From Thermocladium sp049965935 (GTDB lineage Archaea; Thermoproteota; Thermoprotei; Thermoproteales; Thermocladiaceae): a DNA stretch of 49,861 nt. Position 1 is the first letter of the stretch; each line of letters begins with the position of its first letter. The translations under genes and the position numbers were made by a program. Shown here in pieces: positions 16,481 through 24,734 of this stretch. The DNA lies in contig JBMFVP010000007.1 of NCBI GenBank assembly GCA_049965935.1, positions 1 to 49,861 on the forward strand, read 5' to 3'. The notes under the pieces were generated by a model. The model saw nothing but the letters and a program-made list of their open reading frames with translations, was not told where the DNA came from and made no database searches.

Positions 16481-17524
16481 TTACATGAATGAGTCCAGAG
16501 TTGATGATCCACCAACCTTGCTCATTGCTTTTCTTAACCTATCTATAGCTCCCTTAACTCTATCTGGGTTAAAGTCATGATTCCTCACTAGTATATTGAT
16601 TATTTCGTTCTCATTGGGTTTACCGAATGATACAGTTTTAACCTCTACTACGTCAGGCTTAAGAAAGTAATCGCGTATGCTTAATGGATCCATTGGGAAC
16701 TTATCGCTTCCTATTACTTTTACGATTTTCTCTATTGAGCCATATTCCTTTATCATTTTTAATGCCCGTTGAGGTCCCACTCCGGGAATGCCATCTGGAT
16801 TATAGTCAGTACCTATGAGTATTGCTAGATCTATTAGTTGGGTTCTATCCCTTAATCCTAGTTCCGATAATACATTATTCAATTCTATTAATTCGGGCTT
16901 TATCTCTACGTACTCATTCTTATTTGGAAGCTTCCTTCTACCTGTAATTGTCAAGTTCCTAATTAATCGAGGCGAACCGAATAGGAGTGAGTCATAATCT
17001 TGACTGCCTGTGGCCCATGAAATCCCCCTAGCAGACATAAAGGCCGCCTCCGCTTCCCCCTCGCCGGGTGCTTGTACCCACGGTACGCCCATTGCCCTCA
17101 GCAATTCCTTAGCATCATTAACCATCTCATCACGAAGAAATATCGATCGTTGTACGTGCTTCTTCGCTTCCTTAACGTCGCCTAGCCTAAGAGCTGCCTC
17201 TGCAGCTTGAGCTTCCTCAATCTTGCGTTGCCTCCGTCTTTCTATCTCGGTTGCCTTTAGTTGAGGAGGCTTTCCATCAAAGACATATACCGGCTTAATT
17301 CCATTCTCAAGCAAATTAATAGTTCTATAAAGCAAACCATTAAGATGACTCGTGATTCTGCCCAGCGAATCCATTAATGGCGTTCCATCGGGCTGTCTTA
17401 TCGATGCAAGGAATTGATAGAGGGCATTATAAGCATCAATGGAAACTATACGCCCATTTAATCTAACTAGCTCTATCTCTTGCCTTGATTTTTCTATTAA
17501 TTTACCAAGCTCAGTTACGCCCAT
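16481..17524 (-). CDS. fen: Flap endonuclease 1
   Basis: All FEN1 blocks are present: IVSIDAYNALYQFLASIRQPDG (N region, metal-binding Asp), VYVFDGKPPQLKATEIERRR, APGEGEAEAAFMSARG and GSQDYDSLLFG (I region acidic cluster), then LAILIGTDYNPDGIPGVGPQRALKMI (helix-2-turn-helix, K+ site). It cleaves 5' flaps in Okazaki-fragment maturation and base-excision repair. The C-terminal STLDSFM resembles a degenerate PCNA-interacting peptide without its Gln. At 347 aa it is of normal length. A TATA-like ATAAATATA about 25 nt upstream of the ATG supports a leaderless transcript. The nuclease-like gene follows with a Shine-Dalgarno over this gene's stop. Confidence 0.95.
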   Translation of the reverse strand: MGVTELGKLIEKSRQEIELVRLNGRIVSIDAYNALYQFLASIRQPDGTPLMDSLGRITSHLNGLLYRTINLLENGIKPVYVFDGKPPQLKATEIERRRQRKIEEAQAAEAALRLGDVKEAKKHVQRSIFLRDEMVNDAKELLRAMGVPWVQAPGEGEAEAAFMSARGISWATGSQDYDSLLFGSPRLIRNLTITGRRKLPNKNEYVEIKPELIELNNVLSELGLRDRTQLIDLAILIGTDYNPDGIPGVGPQRALKMIKEYGSIEKIVKVIGSDKFPMDPLSIRDYFLKPDVVEVKTVSFGKPNENEIINILVRNHDFNPDRVKGAIDRLRKAMSKVGGSSTLDSFM

Positions 17525-17762
17525 TAGACCTAAGATGCATATCTATATTTATCCTTATCTGACTAAGCATAGAAAGCAAAAATAGTCACCTTGCCTTGAT
17601 TGGCGGGGCCTCTAGCCAGAGAAGATATCATAACTTGCCTTGTGTCGAAAGTCCCGATCATTTTTTGAATTTTTAGGGATTCACGGAGATCTAGTTCTTA
17701 GAGTGGACAATGTCAGATATTAAGGTTTGAACCATAGAGAAATTGGTACATGTATTGAGAAA

Positions 17763-17773
17763 CCTTAAAAAGG
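17763..17773 (+). promoter_or_regulatory. TATA box for tRNA-Ser
   Basis: CCTTAAAAAGG centred about 29 nt before the mature 5' end of the tRNA, the expected spacing for archaeal TBP/TFB promoters with a short or no 5' leader. Confidence 0.55.
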
Positions 17774-17796
17774 GTGTCTCTCATTTCTTCATGGTT

Positions 17797-17898
17797 GCCG
17801 GGGTGGCCGAGCGGCCCAAGGCGCGGGACTTGAGTCCCAGCAGCAAGTCATCCCGTCCCCGCATGGGGGCCCGGGTTCAAATCCCGGCCCCGGCGCCA
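17797..17898 (+). tRNA. tRNA-Ser(TGA) with a 15-nt intron
   Basis: The acceptor stem pairs GCCGGGG (17797) with CCCCGGC; discriminator G and CCA (17896-17898) are encoded. The D arm is GCC…GGC, the anticodon stem is CGGGA (17824-17828) with TCCCG (17851-17855), and the T arm is CCGGG-TTCAAAT-CCCGG. The long variable arm (CCCCGCATGGGG) and discriminator G fit serine. The anticodon TGA is at 17831-17833. The loop is 15 nt too long, explained by an intron at 17835-17849, the canonical 37/38 position. A TATA-like CCTTAAAAAGG at 17763-17773 lies about 28 nt upstream. Confidence 0.93.
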
Positions 17899-17954
17899 GC
17901 TTAGCTTAAATTAGGAACTATGCTTAAATAATTGATGCTGCTTCAAGTCAATTA

Positions 17955-18944
17955 ATGAATTTAAAGATAAGGTTCAGCGGCGGCATATCGATAGAGCATA
18001 ATGGTTTATCTATATTGGTTGATCCGTATAGGAAGTTCGATCCATCTAAGTATGATTATGTATTGATAACCCACGGTCATACCGATCATTTTACTCCATC
18101 TATAACCAAAGCTAATAATCTGATTATGACAAGGCAGACGCATGATATATTGAGCGAGATGTATGGATTAAAACTAGATGGATCCACTGTGATTGAGATA
18201 GGCGATTTATTGGTTCTAGATGAACTGAGCATAAGAGCCATGAATGCGGGCCACGTTATTGGTAGTGCAATGTATTTGCTGGAATTTAATGATTTATCAG
18301 TTGGAGTCACCGGTGACTTCAATATGGAGGATAGTGTTGTCCAGAGGGGCGCTGATTCTATGAGGGATGTGGATATCTTGATAATGGAGGGAACATATGG
18401 GAGTGAGAGCTATATATTCAAGCCCAGAAATGAATTATATGACTTGCTGCTTAATGAGGTTGAGCGATCGATTAGCCTTGGTAATAATGTGATATTTAGC
18501 GGCCACCCCTTGGGGAAGGGACAGGAATTGGCGATTCTGCTTCGGAAATATAAGCCATTCCTTGATTATAATGTATATAAATTGAATAGGTTACTATTGA
18601 AGGAACCCATGGGGTCAATAATGGTGCCGGAAGCCGATCATGATGAGCCGATAGTGGCTATAACAGGTATTCATAGCGATCTTCGATTAAGGTTCCGTAA
18701 TGTGTTTAAGTTGAAGAGGCCAATAAATGTGATAGGAGTAACAGGTTGGGGTTATGGTAATTCAATTCAACTAAGTAATCATAGCGATTACTTATCTCTT
18801 GTCAAGTTCGCATTAGAGTCGCGTGCTAAGGCTATATACACTGTATATGGAAATGCGGCATTGCTTGCTCAATCACTTAGGCGCAAATATGGCTTGAATG
18901 CCCATTTAATGCCAACCAATGAAGGCGATATAACTAGCTATTAA
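17955..18944 (+). CDS. Metallo-beta-lactamase-fold exonuclease (COG1236-like)
   Basis: The metal site HxHxDH is visible as ITHGHTDH near residue 40; further ligand motifs are NAGHVIGSA, VTGDFNMED, MEGTYGSE and the late SNHSDY. The order and length (329 aa) fit the short CPSF/Artemis-related exonucleases (beta-lactamase fold RNA or DNA processing enzymes) with a reduced beta-CASP part (FSGHPLGKGQELAILL). These act as 5'-3' exonucleases or endonucleases on RNA, and some bacterial relatives are DNA-ligase associated. The gene stands alone 56 bp after tRNA-Ser. Substrate (RNA or DNA) is undecided. Confidence 0.8.
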   Translation: MNLKIRFSGGISIEHNGLSILVDPYRKFDPSKYDYVLITHGHTDHFTPSITKANNLIMTRQTHDILSEMYGLKLDGSTVIEIGDLLVLDELSIRAMNAGHVIGSAMYLLEFNDLSVGVTGDFNMEDSVVQRGADSMRDVDILIMEGTYGSESYIFKPRNELYDLLLNEVERSISLGNNVIFSGHPLGKGQELAILLRKYKPFLDYNVYKLNRLLLKEPMGSIMVPEADHDEPIVAITGIHSDLRLRFRNVFKLKRPINVIGVTGWGYGNSIQLSNHSDYLSLVKFALESRAKAIYTVYGNAALLAQSLRRKYGLNAHLMPTNEGDITSY

Positions 18945-19430
18945 TTTATTAATTGGCATGAATCACTTCAATAATATCCTCATAACTATGCATAATCAGA
19001 TATGGATAGTATCTGACCTTTTTAGGGTCGTGAAGTTGAGTATACTTAATCCATTGTCTCCAATTTAGGCCCTTCGCAGGGTCAAGGAAAACATAGAGCA
19101 AGCAATCAAGTCAAGAAATACCATAAAGGCGAGGAGGTTAGATCGATCTATTCTAGGTTCAGGTTTTATATTATTAATTGGCTACTTCAGTAAGATTTAA
19201 TAAGCTGCATGCGCCTAATGGCGAATGGCATCTATGGATTGTTGCTTATCGTCGTGCAGCTCTAAATGCAGTGATGATGAGCCTTACTTGGTTGAGAGAT
19301 GCATGGAGGAATGCTTTAATTCATGTATATCTAAATAAGCGATTAATACAGTAAGTAATTTAGGTATTAAAGTATGGATGGATATATATGCGCAAAACAT
19401 TTAAATTAATAAATTGCCAATGCGTGCATA
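18945..19430. other. 486-bp region with an ORF remnant
   Basis: Apart from the short frame at 19178-19354 and the TATA box of the prenyltransferase gene (TTTAAATTAATAAA, about 19399-19412), I see no supported feature. The first 230 bp have short imperfect inverted repeats (for example AATCAGATATGGATAGTATCTGA near 18990-19020) of unknown meaning. Confidence 0.4.
19178..19354 (+). pseudogene. Short frame, possible remnant of an IS605 tnpB N-terminus
   Basis: The frame (TTG start) reads NKLHAPNGEWHLWIVAYRRA followed by ALNAVMMSLTWLRDAWRNAL and stops after VYLNKRLIQ. The pattern of a short strand followed by an AYRRALN-type helix recalls the first domain of TnpB proteins, but nothing downstream continues the family. 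No promoter sits at a suitable distance. It could equally be an uncharacterised 58-aa protein. Assignment is weak. Confidence 0.3.
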
Positions 19431-20135
19431 ATGGGTCAAGGATTTTCGAAGCTTCCGTTGCATATAGGTGTGATACCTGATGGTAATAGGAGATGGGCAA
19501 AGAAGAATAATACCGATTTCTTATCGGCTTACAGAATAGGTGCGGATAAGGTGGAGGATTTCCTGGATTGGGCTATAGAGATGGGGATAAAGGCCGTTAC
19601 TGTTTATGTATTGTCATTGGAGAATTTGTTGAATAGAAGTGAAATTGAGAAGAATATAGTGTATGAATTGCTGATCAATAAATTAATAAAGACCAGAAAT
19701 GATCCAAGGATCCATAATAATAGGGTGCGGATAACTGCAATAGGTAGATGGAGGAATCTCCCTCAGGGCGTGGTCAACGAGATAATGGCTGCTATGAAGG
19801 TAACAAGCAATTATAATGATCATTTCCTTAACTTGGCGATTGCATATGGCGGCATCCAATCTGTGGTGGATATGGTTAACAACATTATTGGTTCTAGGAG
19901 CGAGATAAGCGATAATGACTTATTCAAGTACTTACCTACATCATTTATGCCATATCCCACCATCGATCTAGTGATAAGGACGGGCGGCGAGTATAGATTA
20001 AGCAATTTCTTTCCATTAGAGGCTGCCTATGCTGAGATGTATTTCACCAGTAAGTATTGGCCGGATTTTGATAGGGATGATCTAATTGATGCATTGAATT
20101 TCTATGCTGGTCGCGAGAGGAGGTTCGGCCGTTAA
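19431..20135 (+). CDS. uppS: Cis-prenyltransferase (polyprenyl diphosphate synthase)
   Basis: The active-site loop HIGVIPDGNRRWAKKN has the essential Asp (D17) and Arg/Trp residues. Later blocks AVTVYVLSLENLLNRS, LAIAYGGIQSVVD and the C-terminal DLVIRTGGEYRLSNFFPLEA complete the undecaprenyl/dehydrodolichyl diphosphate synthase family. It condenses IPP onto an allylic diphosphate in cis geometry to make the dolichol-type carrier used in archaeal N-glycosylation. At 234 aa it is on the short side. A TATA box upstream of the ATG suggests a leaderless start. It fits functionally with the heavily sequon-bearing surface protein in this window, though the genes are not linked. Confidence 0.93.
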   Translation: MGQGFSKLPLHIGVIPDGNRRWAKKNNTDFLSAYRIGADKVEDFLDWAIEMGIKAVTVYVLSLENLLNRSEIEKNIVYELLINKLIKTRNDPRIHNNRVRITAIGRWRNLPQGVVNEIMAAMKVTSNYNDHFLNLAIAYGGIQSVVDMVNNIIGSRSEISDNDLFKYLPTSFMPYPTIDLVIRTGGEYRLSNFFPLEAAYAEMYFTSKYWPDFDRDDLIDALNFYAGRERRFGR

Positions 20136-20195
20136 CGGCCCCAAGATTTACGCTTTGATTCATTAAAGTTTAATAATCGGCGTTGCTCGGATCCA

Positions 20196-20252
20196 TTTAG
20201 TGATGATTAGGTTTCCGGCTTGAGTGGTGATAGTTTCACCCCTGACTGAGTT
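20196..20252 (+). ncRNA. C/D box sRNA, predicted 16S rRNA 2'-O-methylation guide
   Basis: Four boxes occur in order: C box GTGATGA (20200-20206), D'-like TTGA (20220-20223), C'-like GTGATAG (20227-20233) and tandem D boxes CTGA (20242-20245 and 20246-20249). Guides of about 12 and 8-12 nt separate them. The second guide, TTTCACCCCT, is complementary to AGGGGTGAAA, which matches the highly conserved GUAGGGGUGAAAUCC of archaeal 16S rRNA (690-loop region). A TATA-like TTTAATAA lies about 28 nt upstream. The D' and C' boxes deviate from consensus, and the first guide's target is unknown to me. Confidence 0.55.
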
Positions 20253-20287
20253 TAGTAAGGTTTATAAAGGGTTGCTATATATCGAAT

Positions 20288-21427
20288 GTGATTAAGGATG
20301 GATGCACTGGAATAAAATCAATTAATGAGCTTAAGATCCTCATATCAATGTTAAAGAAGTATAGGGGATACGCTACCACTTTAGTCACGCTGTATATTAA
20401 TGGAGATAGGCCCATACCAGATATAGTTAACATGCTTAGAGAGGAGTGGGCTGTTTCAGGTAATATAAAGGATAAAACAACAAGAAATCATGTTCAGGAT
20501 GCAATTGATAGAATAATAGGCATGCTTAAAGGAACCCCTAAGGCCCCTCCAAATGGATTAGTCGTATTCGCCGGCTTCCACATGATATCTCCAGGCAACT
20601 ATACTTGGGTATCATATGTTGTGATTCCACCATTCAAGATAAGCACATTCAAATATATATGTGATATGACGTTCCATACGGAGCTTCTTGAGGAAGGCGC
20701 GAATACTACATCTACATACGGCATAATAATAGTGGAACGAGGAGAAGCCGTTATAGCGCTACTTCGCGGGAACTACTGGGAAATAGTGAAAAAAGTTCAA
20801 TTCTTTGTCCCAAATAAGCATAGCGCAGGCGGGCAATCAGCGCTTAGATACAAGAGACAAACAGAGCACTTGGCCGAGGTATTCTACAAAATGCTCGCCG
20901 ATTCCGCTAATGAAATATTCCTTAAAATAAATGATTTAAAGGGAATAATAGTCTCAGGTCCTGGTCCCACAAAAGAGGATTTCCTGAAGGAGGATGCATT
21001 GGATTATAGATTAAAGGATAAAGTAATAGCTATAGTTGATGCTTGTTGCCCGGATGAATATGGGGTAATAGAGACGATTAGGAAAGCTAGCGATCATATT
21101 AAGGACAATGAATATGTCCACGCCAAGGAACTTCTTGAAACATTAATGGAGTACGCCGTCCGCAAAAGCAATTATGTCGTATTTGGCAAGGAGTCCACAA
21201 TGAAGGCCTTGAAGTATGGAGCCGCAAGGATAATACTGGTCAGCGAGAACGTGGGAGAAGAGGAAATACTTAACTTAGTTGTTGAAGGAGACAAGAAGGG
21301 AATAAAGGTAGAGGTCATTCCAAAAGCCGTCGAGGAGTCTAAGATGCTTGACGAAACATTCGGAGGATACGCGGCAATACTTCAATATCCAGTAACGACA
21401 TTGGAGGCACAAGACAATCAGCAGTAA
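20288..21427 (+). CDS. prf1: Peptide chain release factor aRF1
   Basis: The 379-aa protein has the three eRF1/aRF1 domains. Domain 1 carries NIKD (59-62) at the NIKS stop-codon loop and YICDMTF (123-129), a match to YxCxxxF. Domain 2 carries AGGQSALRYKR with GGQ at 181-183, which triggers peptidyl-tRNA hydrolysis. The C-terminal domain follows from about 270. The fourth residue of NIKS is Asp here. All three stop codons end genes in this window (TGA for rpl13, TAA for rps11, TAG for the acyl-CoA dehydrogenase), so omnipotent recognition is expected. GTG start; TATA (TTTATAAAG) about 26 nt upstream. Confidence 0.95.
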   Translation: MIKDGCTGIKSINELKILISMLKKYRGYATTLVTLYINGDRPIPDIVNMLREEWAVSGNIKDKTTRNHVQDAIDRIIGMLKGTPKAPPNGLVVFAGFHMISPGNYTWVSYVVIPPFKISTFKYICDMTFHTELLEEGANTTSTYGIIIVERGEAVIALLRGNYWEIVKKVQFFVPNKHSAGGQSALRYKRQTEHLAEVFYKMLADSANEIFLKINDLKGIIVSGPGPTKEDFLKEDALDYRLKDKVIAIVDACCPDEYGVIETIRKASDHIKDNEYVHAKELLETLMEYAVRKSNYVVFGKESTMKALKYGAARIILVSENVGEEEILNLVVEGDKKGIKVEVIPKAVEESKMLDETFGGYAAILQYPVTTLEAQDNQQ

Positions 21428-21471
21428 GAGATCTCAGTCCATTTTAATATATACTGTAAAAGGTTTTGCAT

Positions 21472-23226
21472 TTAATACTTGCGTTCCTCCGGCTTCCACT
21501 TTGTGATCTTTACAGGTATATATGAGAAGCTCGGGCCTTCCTTCGTGTAGAATGCCAAGGTATGCTTTAGCCAATTAACGTCGTCACGCTTCGGGTAATC
21601 TATTCTTGCATGTGCCCCCCTAGATTCCGTTCTATTTAATGCGCCTAGCGTTATTATTTCTGCTTGCTCCAGTAGGAAGTCTATTTCCATTAGATCCTTT
21701 AGGTTCTGGTTATATATTAATCCTCTATCTTCTATCCTTGAATTATTGAATCTCTCCCTTAGTTTCTTTAAAGAGGAGTATGCTTCCTCAAGCCCGCTCT
21801 TTTCCCTAAATACATATACATAAGTATCCATTATCTTATTCATTTCGTGCTTGATATCATACGGATTTTCCGCATTGGTTTCCTTGTGGAGCAATCCATC
21901 AAATATCCGCTTCTCCTCTTTCTCTGCGGCATCCTTAACATATCCATTATATTCCAGTTCGATGGATGTAGTCATTGCATATTTAGCAGCCGCTTCGCCG
22001 GTGAAGTGACCCCAAACTAGGCACTCGCTTAATGAATTGCTTCCAAGCCTATTAGCGCCATGAACGCTTACATTAGCTGCTTCTCCGGCTGCCCATAAGT
22101 TGGGTATCTTTTTCTCTGCATCAATATATACTTGCCCTTTTAGATCCACATGAATGCCGCCCATCATGTAATGCATAGCCGGCCTGACTGGAATAGGTTC
22201 ATCAACAGGATCAACGCCTATGGTCTTTATAGAGATCTCGCGAATCATGGGCAACCGTTTATTTAATCGTTCCTCCCCAAGGTGCCTTAAGTCGAGCAAT
22301 ACATAGCCAAGCCCGCTCTCCTCATCCATGAATCCTCGTCCTTGGTTTATCTCTGTTATTATTGAACGGCTCACTATATCGCGTGGTGCTAGTTCCATTC
22401 TACTCGGCGCGTATCTCTTCATGAATCGTTCTCCATCCTTATTAACCAAGTATCCTCCTTCCCCTCTCGCTCCCTCTGTTATCAATATTCCGTTGGGTAC
22501 TAATGCGGTTGGATGGAACTGAGGGAACTCGAAGTCCTTTAGCGGTATGCCGGCCCTATACGCGAGGCTATAACCATCTCCTGTGGAGGAGTGAGCCATG
22601 GTGGTGAATCCATATACTCTGCCATTGCCCCCCGTGGCTATTATACCTGCCTTAGCTAATATTACCTTGAATTCGCCGGTCTTTAAGTCAATAGCGGTTA
22701 TGCCTTTGAATACCCCATTCTCAAGAATAATGGATGTAGCGAAATGTTCATGAAGCATATCTATATTGCCGAATCTCAAGGTATTGTCATATAATGTGCT
22801 TAACAAGAAGAAGCCTGTTTTATCTTGTGCAAAGGTAGTTCTTGGTATGGTCATGCCTCCAAATGGTCTTTGTAAGATTTTTCCCTGGGGATCGCGAGAC
22901 CATGGTACTCCCAAGTGATCCAGGAACTTTATTTCCTGAGGCGCCGTTTGTACTAATAGTTCTATAGCATCTTGATCGGCCAAGAAATCACTTCCTTTAG
23001 CAGTATCGTATCCATGGAGATCTAAACTATCGCCGTTCTCCTTAGGATAAAGCACTGCACTGGCTCCACCCTCTGCTGAGACGGAGTGGCTTCTCATGGC
23101 GTGAACCTTAGATACAACCGCTATCCTTATTTTTCCGCCGGATATCCTGGCGGCCTCAAATGCTGCTCGTAATCCGGCGAGACCGGAGCCAAGGATTAAT
23201 ACGTCGTACTTTAATACCTCCACCAT
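21472..23226 (-). CDS. sdhA: Succinate dehydrogenase/fumarate reductase flavoprotein subunit
   Basis: The Rossmann motif LGSGLAGLRAAFEA, the covalent-FAD region MRSHSVSAEGGASAVL (His before Ser-Val), TGGNGRVYGFTTMAHSSTGDG, the active-site FPQFHPTALVP with nearby TEGARGEGG, and HYMMGGIHVD and GANRLGSNSLSE all fit SdhA/FrdA. It oxidises succinate or reduces fumarate in the TCA cycle. The ATG at 23226 is favoured because TTTTATAAA lies about 26 nt upstream; an in-frame GTG at 23235 is too close to that box. SdhB and the membrane-anchor genes are not beside it, so the complex is encoded elsewhere. Length (584 aa) is normal. Confidence 0.95.
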   Translation of the reverse strand: MVEVLKYDVLILGSGLAGLRAAFEAARISGGKIRIAVVSKVHAMRSHSVSAEGGASAVLYPKENGDSLDLHGYDTAKGSDFLADQDAIELLVQTAPQEIKFLDHLGVPWSRDPQGKILQRPFGGMTIPRTTFAQDKTGFFLLSTLYDNTLRFGNIDMLHEHFATSIILENGVFKGITAIDLKTGEFKVILAKAGIIATGGNGRVYGFTTMAHSSTGDGYSLAYRAGIPLKDFEFPQFHPTALVPNGILITEGARGEGGYLVNKDGERFMKRYAPSRMELAPRDIVSRSIITEINQGRGFMDEESGLGYVLLDLRHLGEERLNKRLPMIREISIKTIGVDPVDEPIPVRPAMHYMMGGIHVDLKGQVYIDAEKKIPNLWAAGEAANVSVHGANRLGSNSLSECLVWGHFTGEAAAKYAMTTSIELEYNGYVKDAAEKEEKRIFDGLLHKETNAENPYDIKHEMNKIMDTYVYVFREKSGLEEAYSSLKKLRERFNNSRIEDRGLIYNQNLKDLMEIDFLLEQAEIITLGALNRTESRGAHARIDYPKRDDVNWLKHTLAFYTKEGPSFSYIPVKITKWKPEERKY

Positions 23227-23429
23227 AGCAGCCACGCATTAATTCTTGTTTATAAAAATTCCGTCTTGGCATTGATTAAGTATAGAACTACCGTAGAATA
23301 TCTAGGTAATCTCCACCAAGGCATGCTTAGTTTATTTGGTTCTATGGGTGGAATTATACCTCCTTGGCTGTGTTCCTGTTAGTGGTATCATGGGAAACAT
23401 TTATTTTCATTTAGTCGATAACCCTTTTC

Positions 23430-24626
23430 GTGAATTTACGCGTGGATATGGAGGGAATAAGACGCCAATTATATGTCTTTGGCCCAGCTTGGCTCGTCAT
23501 GATGGCCGACATAGATATAGCTAGCATAATCACTGCGCTTCAGTCTGGCGCCACTTGGGGATATAGAATGATCTTTGTGATGCTTATACTGACCGTTCCA
23601 TTATTTATAATTCAGGATGCTGCAGGCCGTCTAGGCACTGTTGGCGGCCTTGGACTAGGAGAAGCAGTGAGGACTAGATATGGTAGTAGAGTCGCGGCTT
23701 TATTGGCTATTCCCATGGCTGTGGCCGACTTTTTAGAGTATGTGGCCGAATATGCAGGCATGGCCATTGGAGTACTTCTTTTAGGTCTTCCATTAATTCC
23801 AATGTTATTGATATTATATTTAGTTCATGCAATTGTTGTATTATTCAGTAGTTATAGAAAGGCTGAAATAGTTATGCTTCCCATAAGTCTCATGCTTGTC
23901 GTCAGCATAGTTGCCTCTGCCCTATTATTTAGGCCGAATCCATCATTATTGCTAAGCGGCTTATCGCCTCTTCAACCATATGGTAATCCATCCTTTGATT
24001 ATTTGCTTGCTGCAAATATAGGTGCAGTAATAATGCCTTGGATGCTGTATTTTCACTCTGGTGCTGATTCAAGAAAGAAATTGCGGAGGAGTGATTTAAA
24101 AATGGAAAGATTGGAGACGCTAATTGGAGCAATTGTGTCGGAAATACTAATGGCCATGATAGTAATAGATGGCTTACACCTAAATATGGTTAATGACTTT
24201 CTGAACGTAACCGAATTATCTAATGCCTTAGCTCCATTCGGTTCGCTGGCGCCCCTAATATTGGCGTTCGGATTCTTGGCGGCTGGCTTTTTGGCACTCG
24301 TGGTTATTTCTATGGCCTCTGCTTGGGGAGTCCTGGAGGCAATCGGGCATACATCTAGAAAATCATTTCTAATCATTTACCTGCTTGAAAGCCTCCCAGC
24401 CCTTTTATTAGTAATATCCTATAATAATTACGTGGAACTAGTGCTCGATCTAATGGTATCTTATACAATAATAATAATACCATCACTATACGTGTTGGGT
24501 CGATTAGTCGCAGATTCGAAAGTGATGAAGGGCGCTCCATATAAATCCTGGGAATCCGCTCTATATTGGGCCATGACCATCATAATAATAATTGGGGGAA
24601 TAGTTGGCTTACTCGCAATTATATGA
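23430..24626 (+). CDS. Divergent NRAMP-family transporter
   Basis: The 398-aa membrane protein has 10-11 hydrophobic helices. GPAWLVMMADIDIASIITALQSG aligns with the helix 1 region of NRAMP (usual DPGN), and IGAVIMPWMLYFHSGADSRKK aligns with the helix 6 region (usual MPHNLYLHS). The first Asp and the Met are kept, but P-G-N becomes I-A-S and H-N becomes W-M. NRAMP proteins carry Mn(II)/Fe(II) with protons; changed ligands suggest another ion, such as Mg(II), or altered selectivity. GTG at 23430 is 28 nt after an A/T box (TTTATTTTC); ATG 23448 is an alternative. Upstream, 23227-23429 holds only the two divergent promoters. Confidence 0.75.
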   Translation: MNLRVDMEGIRRQLYVFGPAWLVMMADIDIASIITALQSGATWGYRMIFVMLILTVPLFIIQDAAGRLGTVGGLGLGEAVRTRYGSRVAALLAIPMAVADFLEYVAEYAGMAIGVLLLGLPLIPMLLILYLVHAIVVLFSSYRKAEIVMLPISLMLVVSIVASALLFRPNPSLLLSGLSPLQPYGNPSFDYLLAANIGAVIMPWMLYFHSGADSRKKLRRSDLKMERLETLIGAIVSEILMAMIVIDGLHLNMVNDFLNVTELSNALAPFGSLAPLILAFGFLAAGFLALVVISMASAWGVLEAIGHTSRKSFLIIYLLESLPALLLVISYNNYVELVLDLMVSYTIIIIPSLYVLGRLVADSKVMKGAPYKSWESALYWAMTIIIIIGGIVGLLAII

Positions 24627-24734
24627 TATCGAACATCCATAGATACGTAAGATACTTTACCGTCCCTCAATTATTATTGCATATTTTTGGAGCTTAATGC
24701 TGCTGATCCAAAATAGGTTGATTCTGTCATTGAA

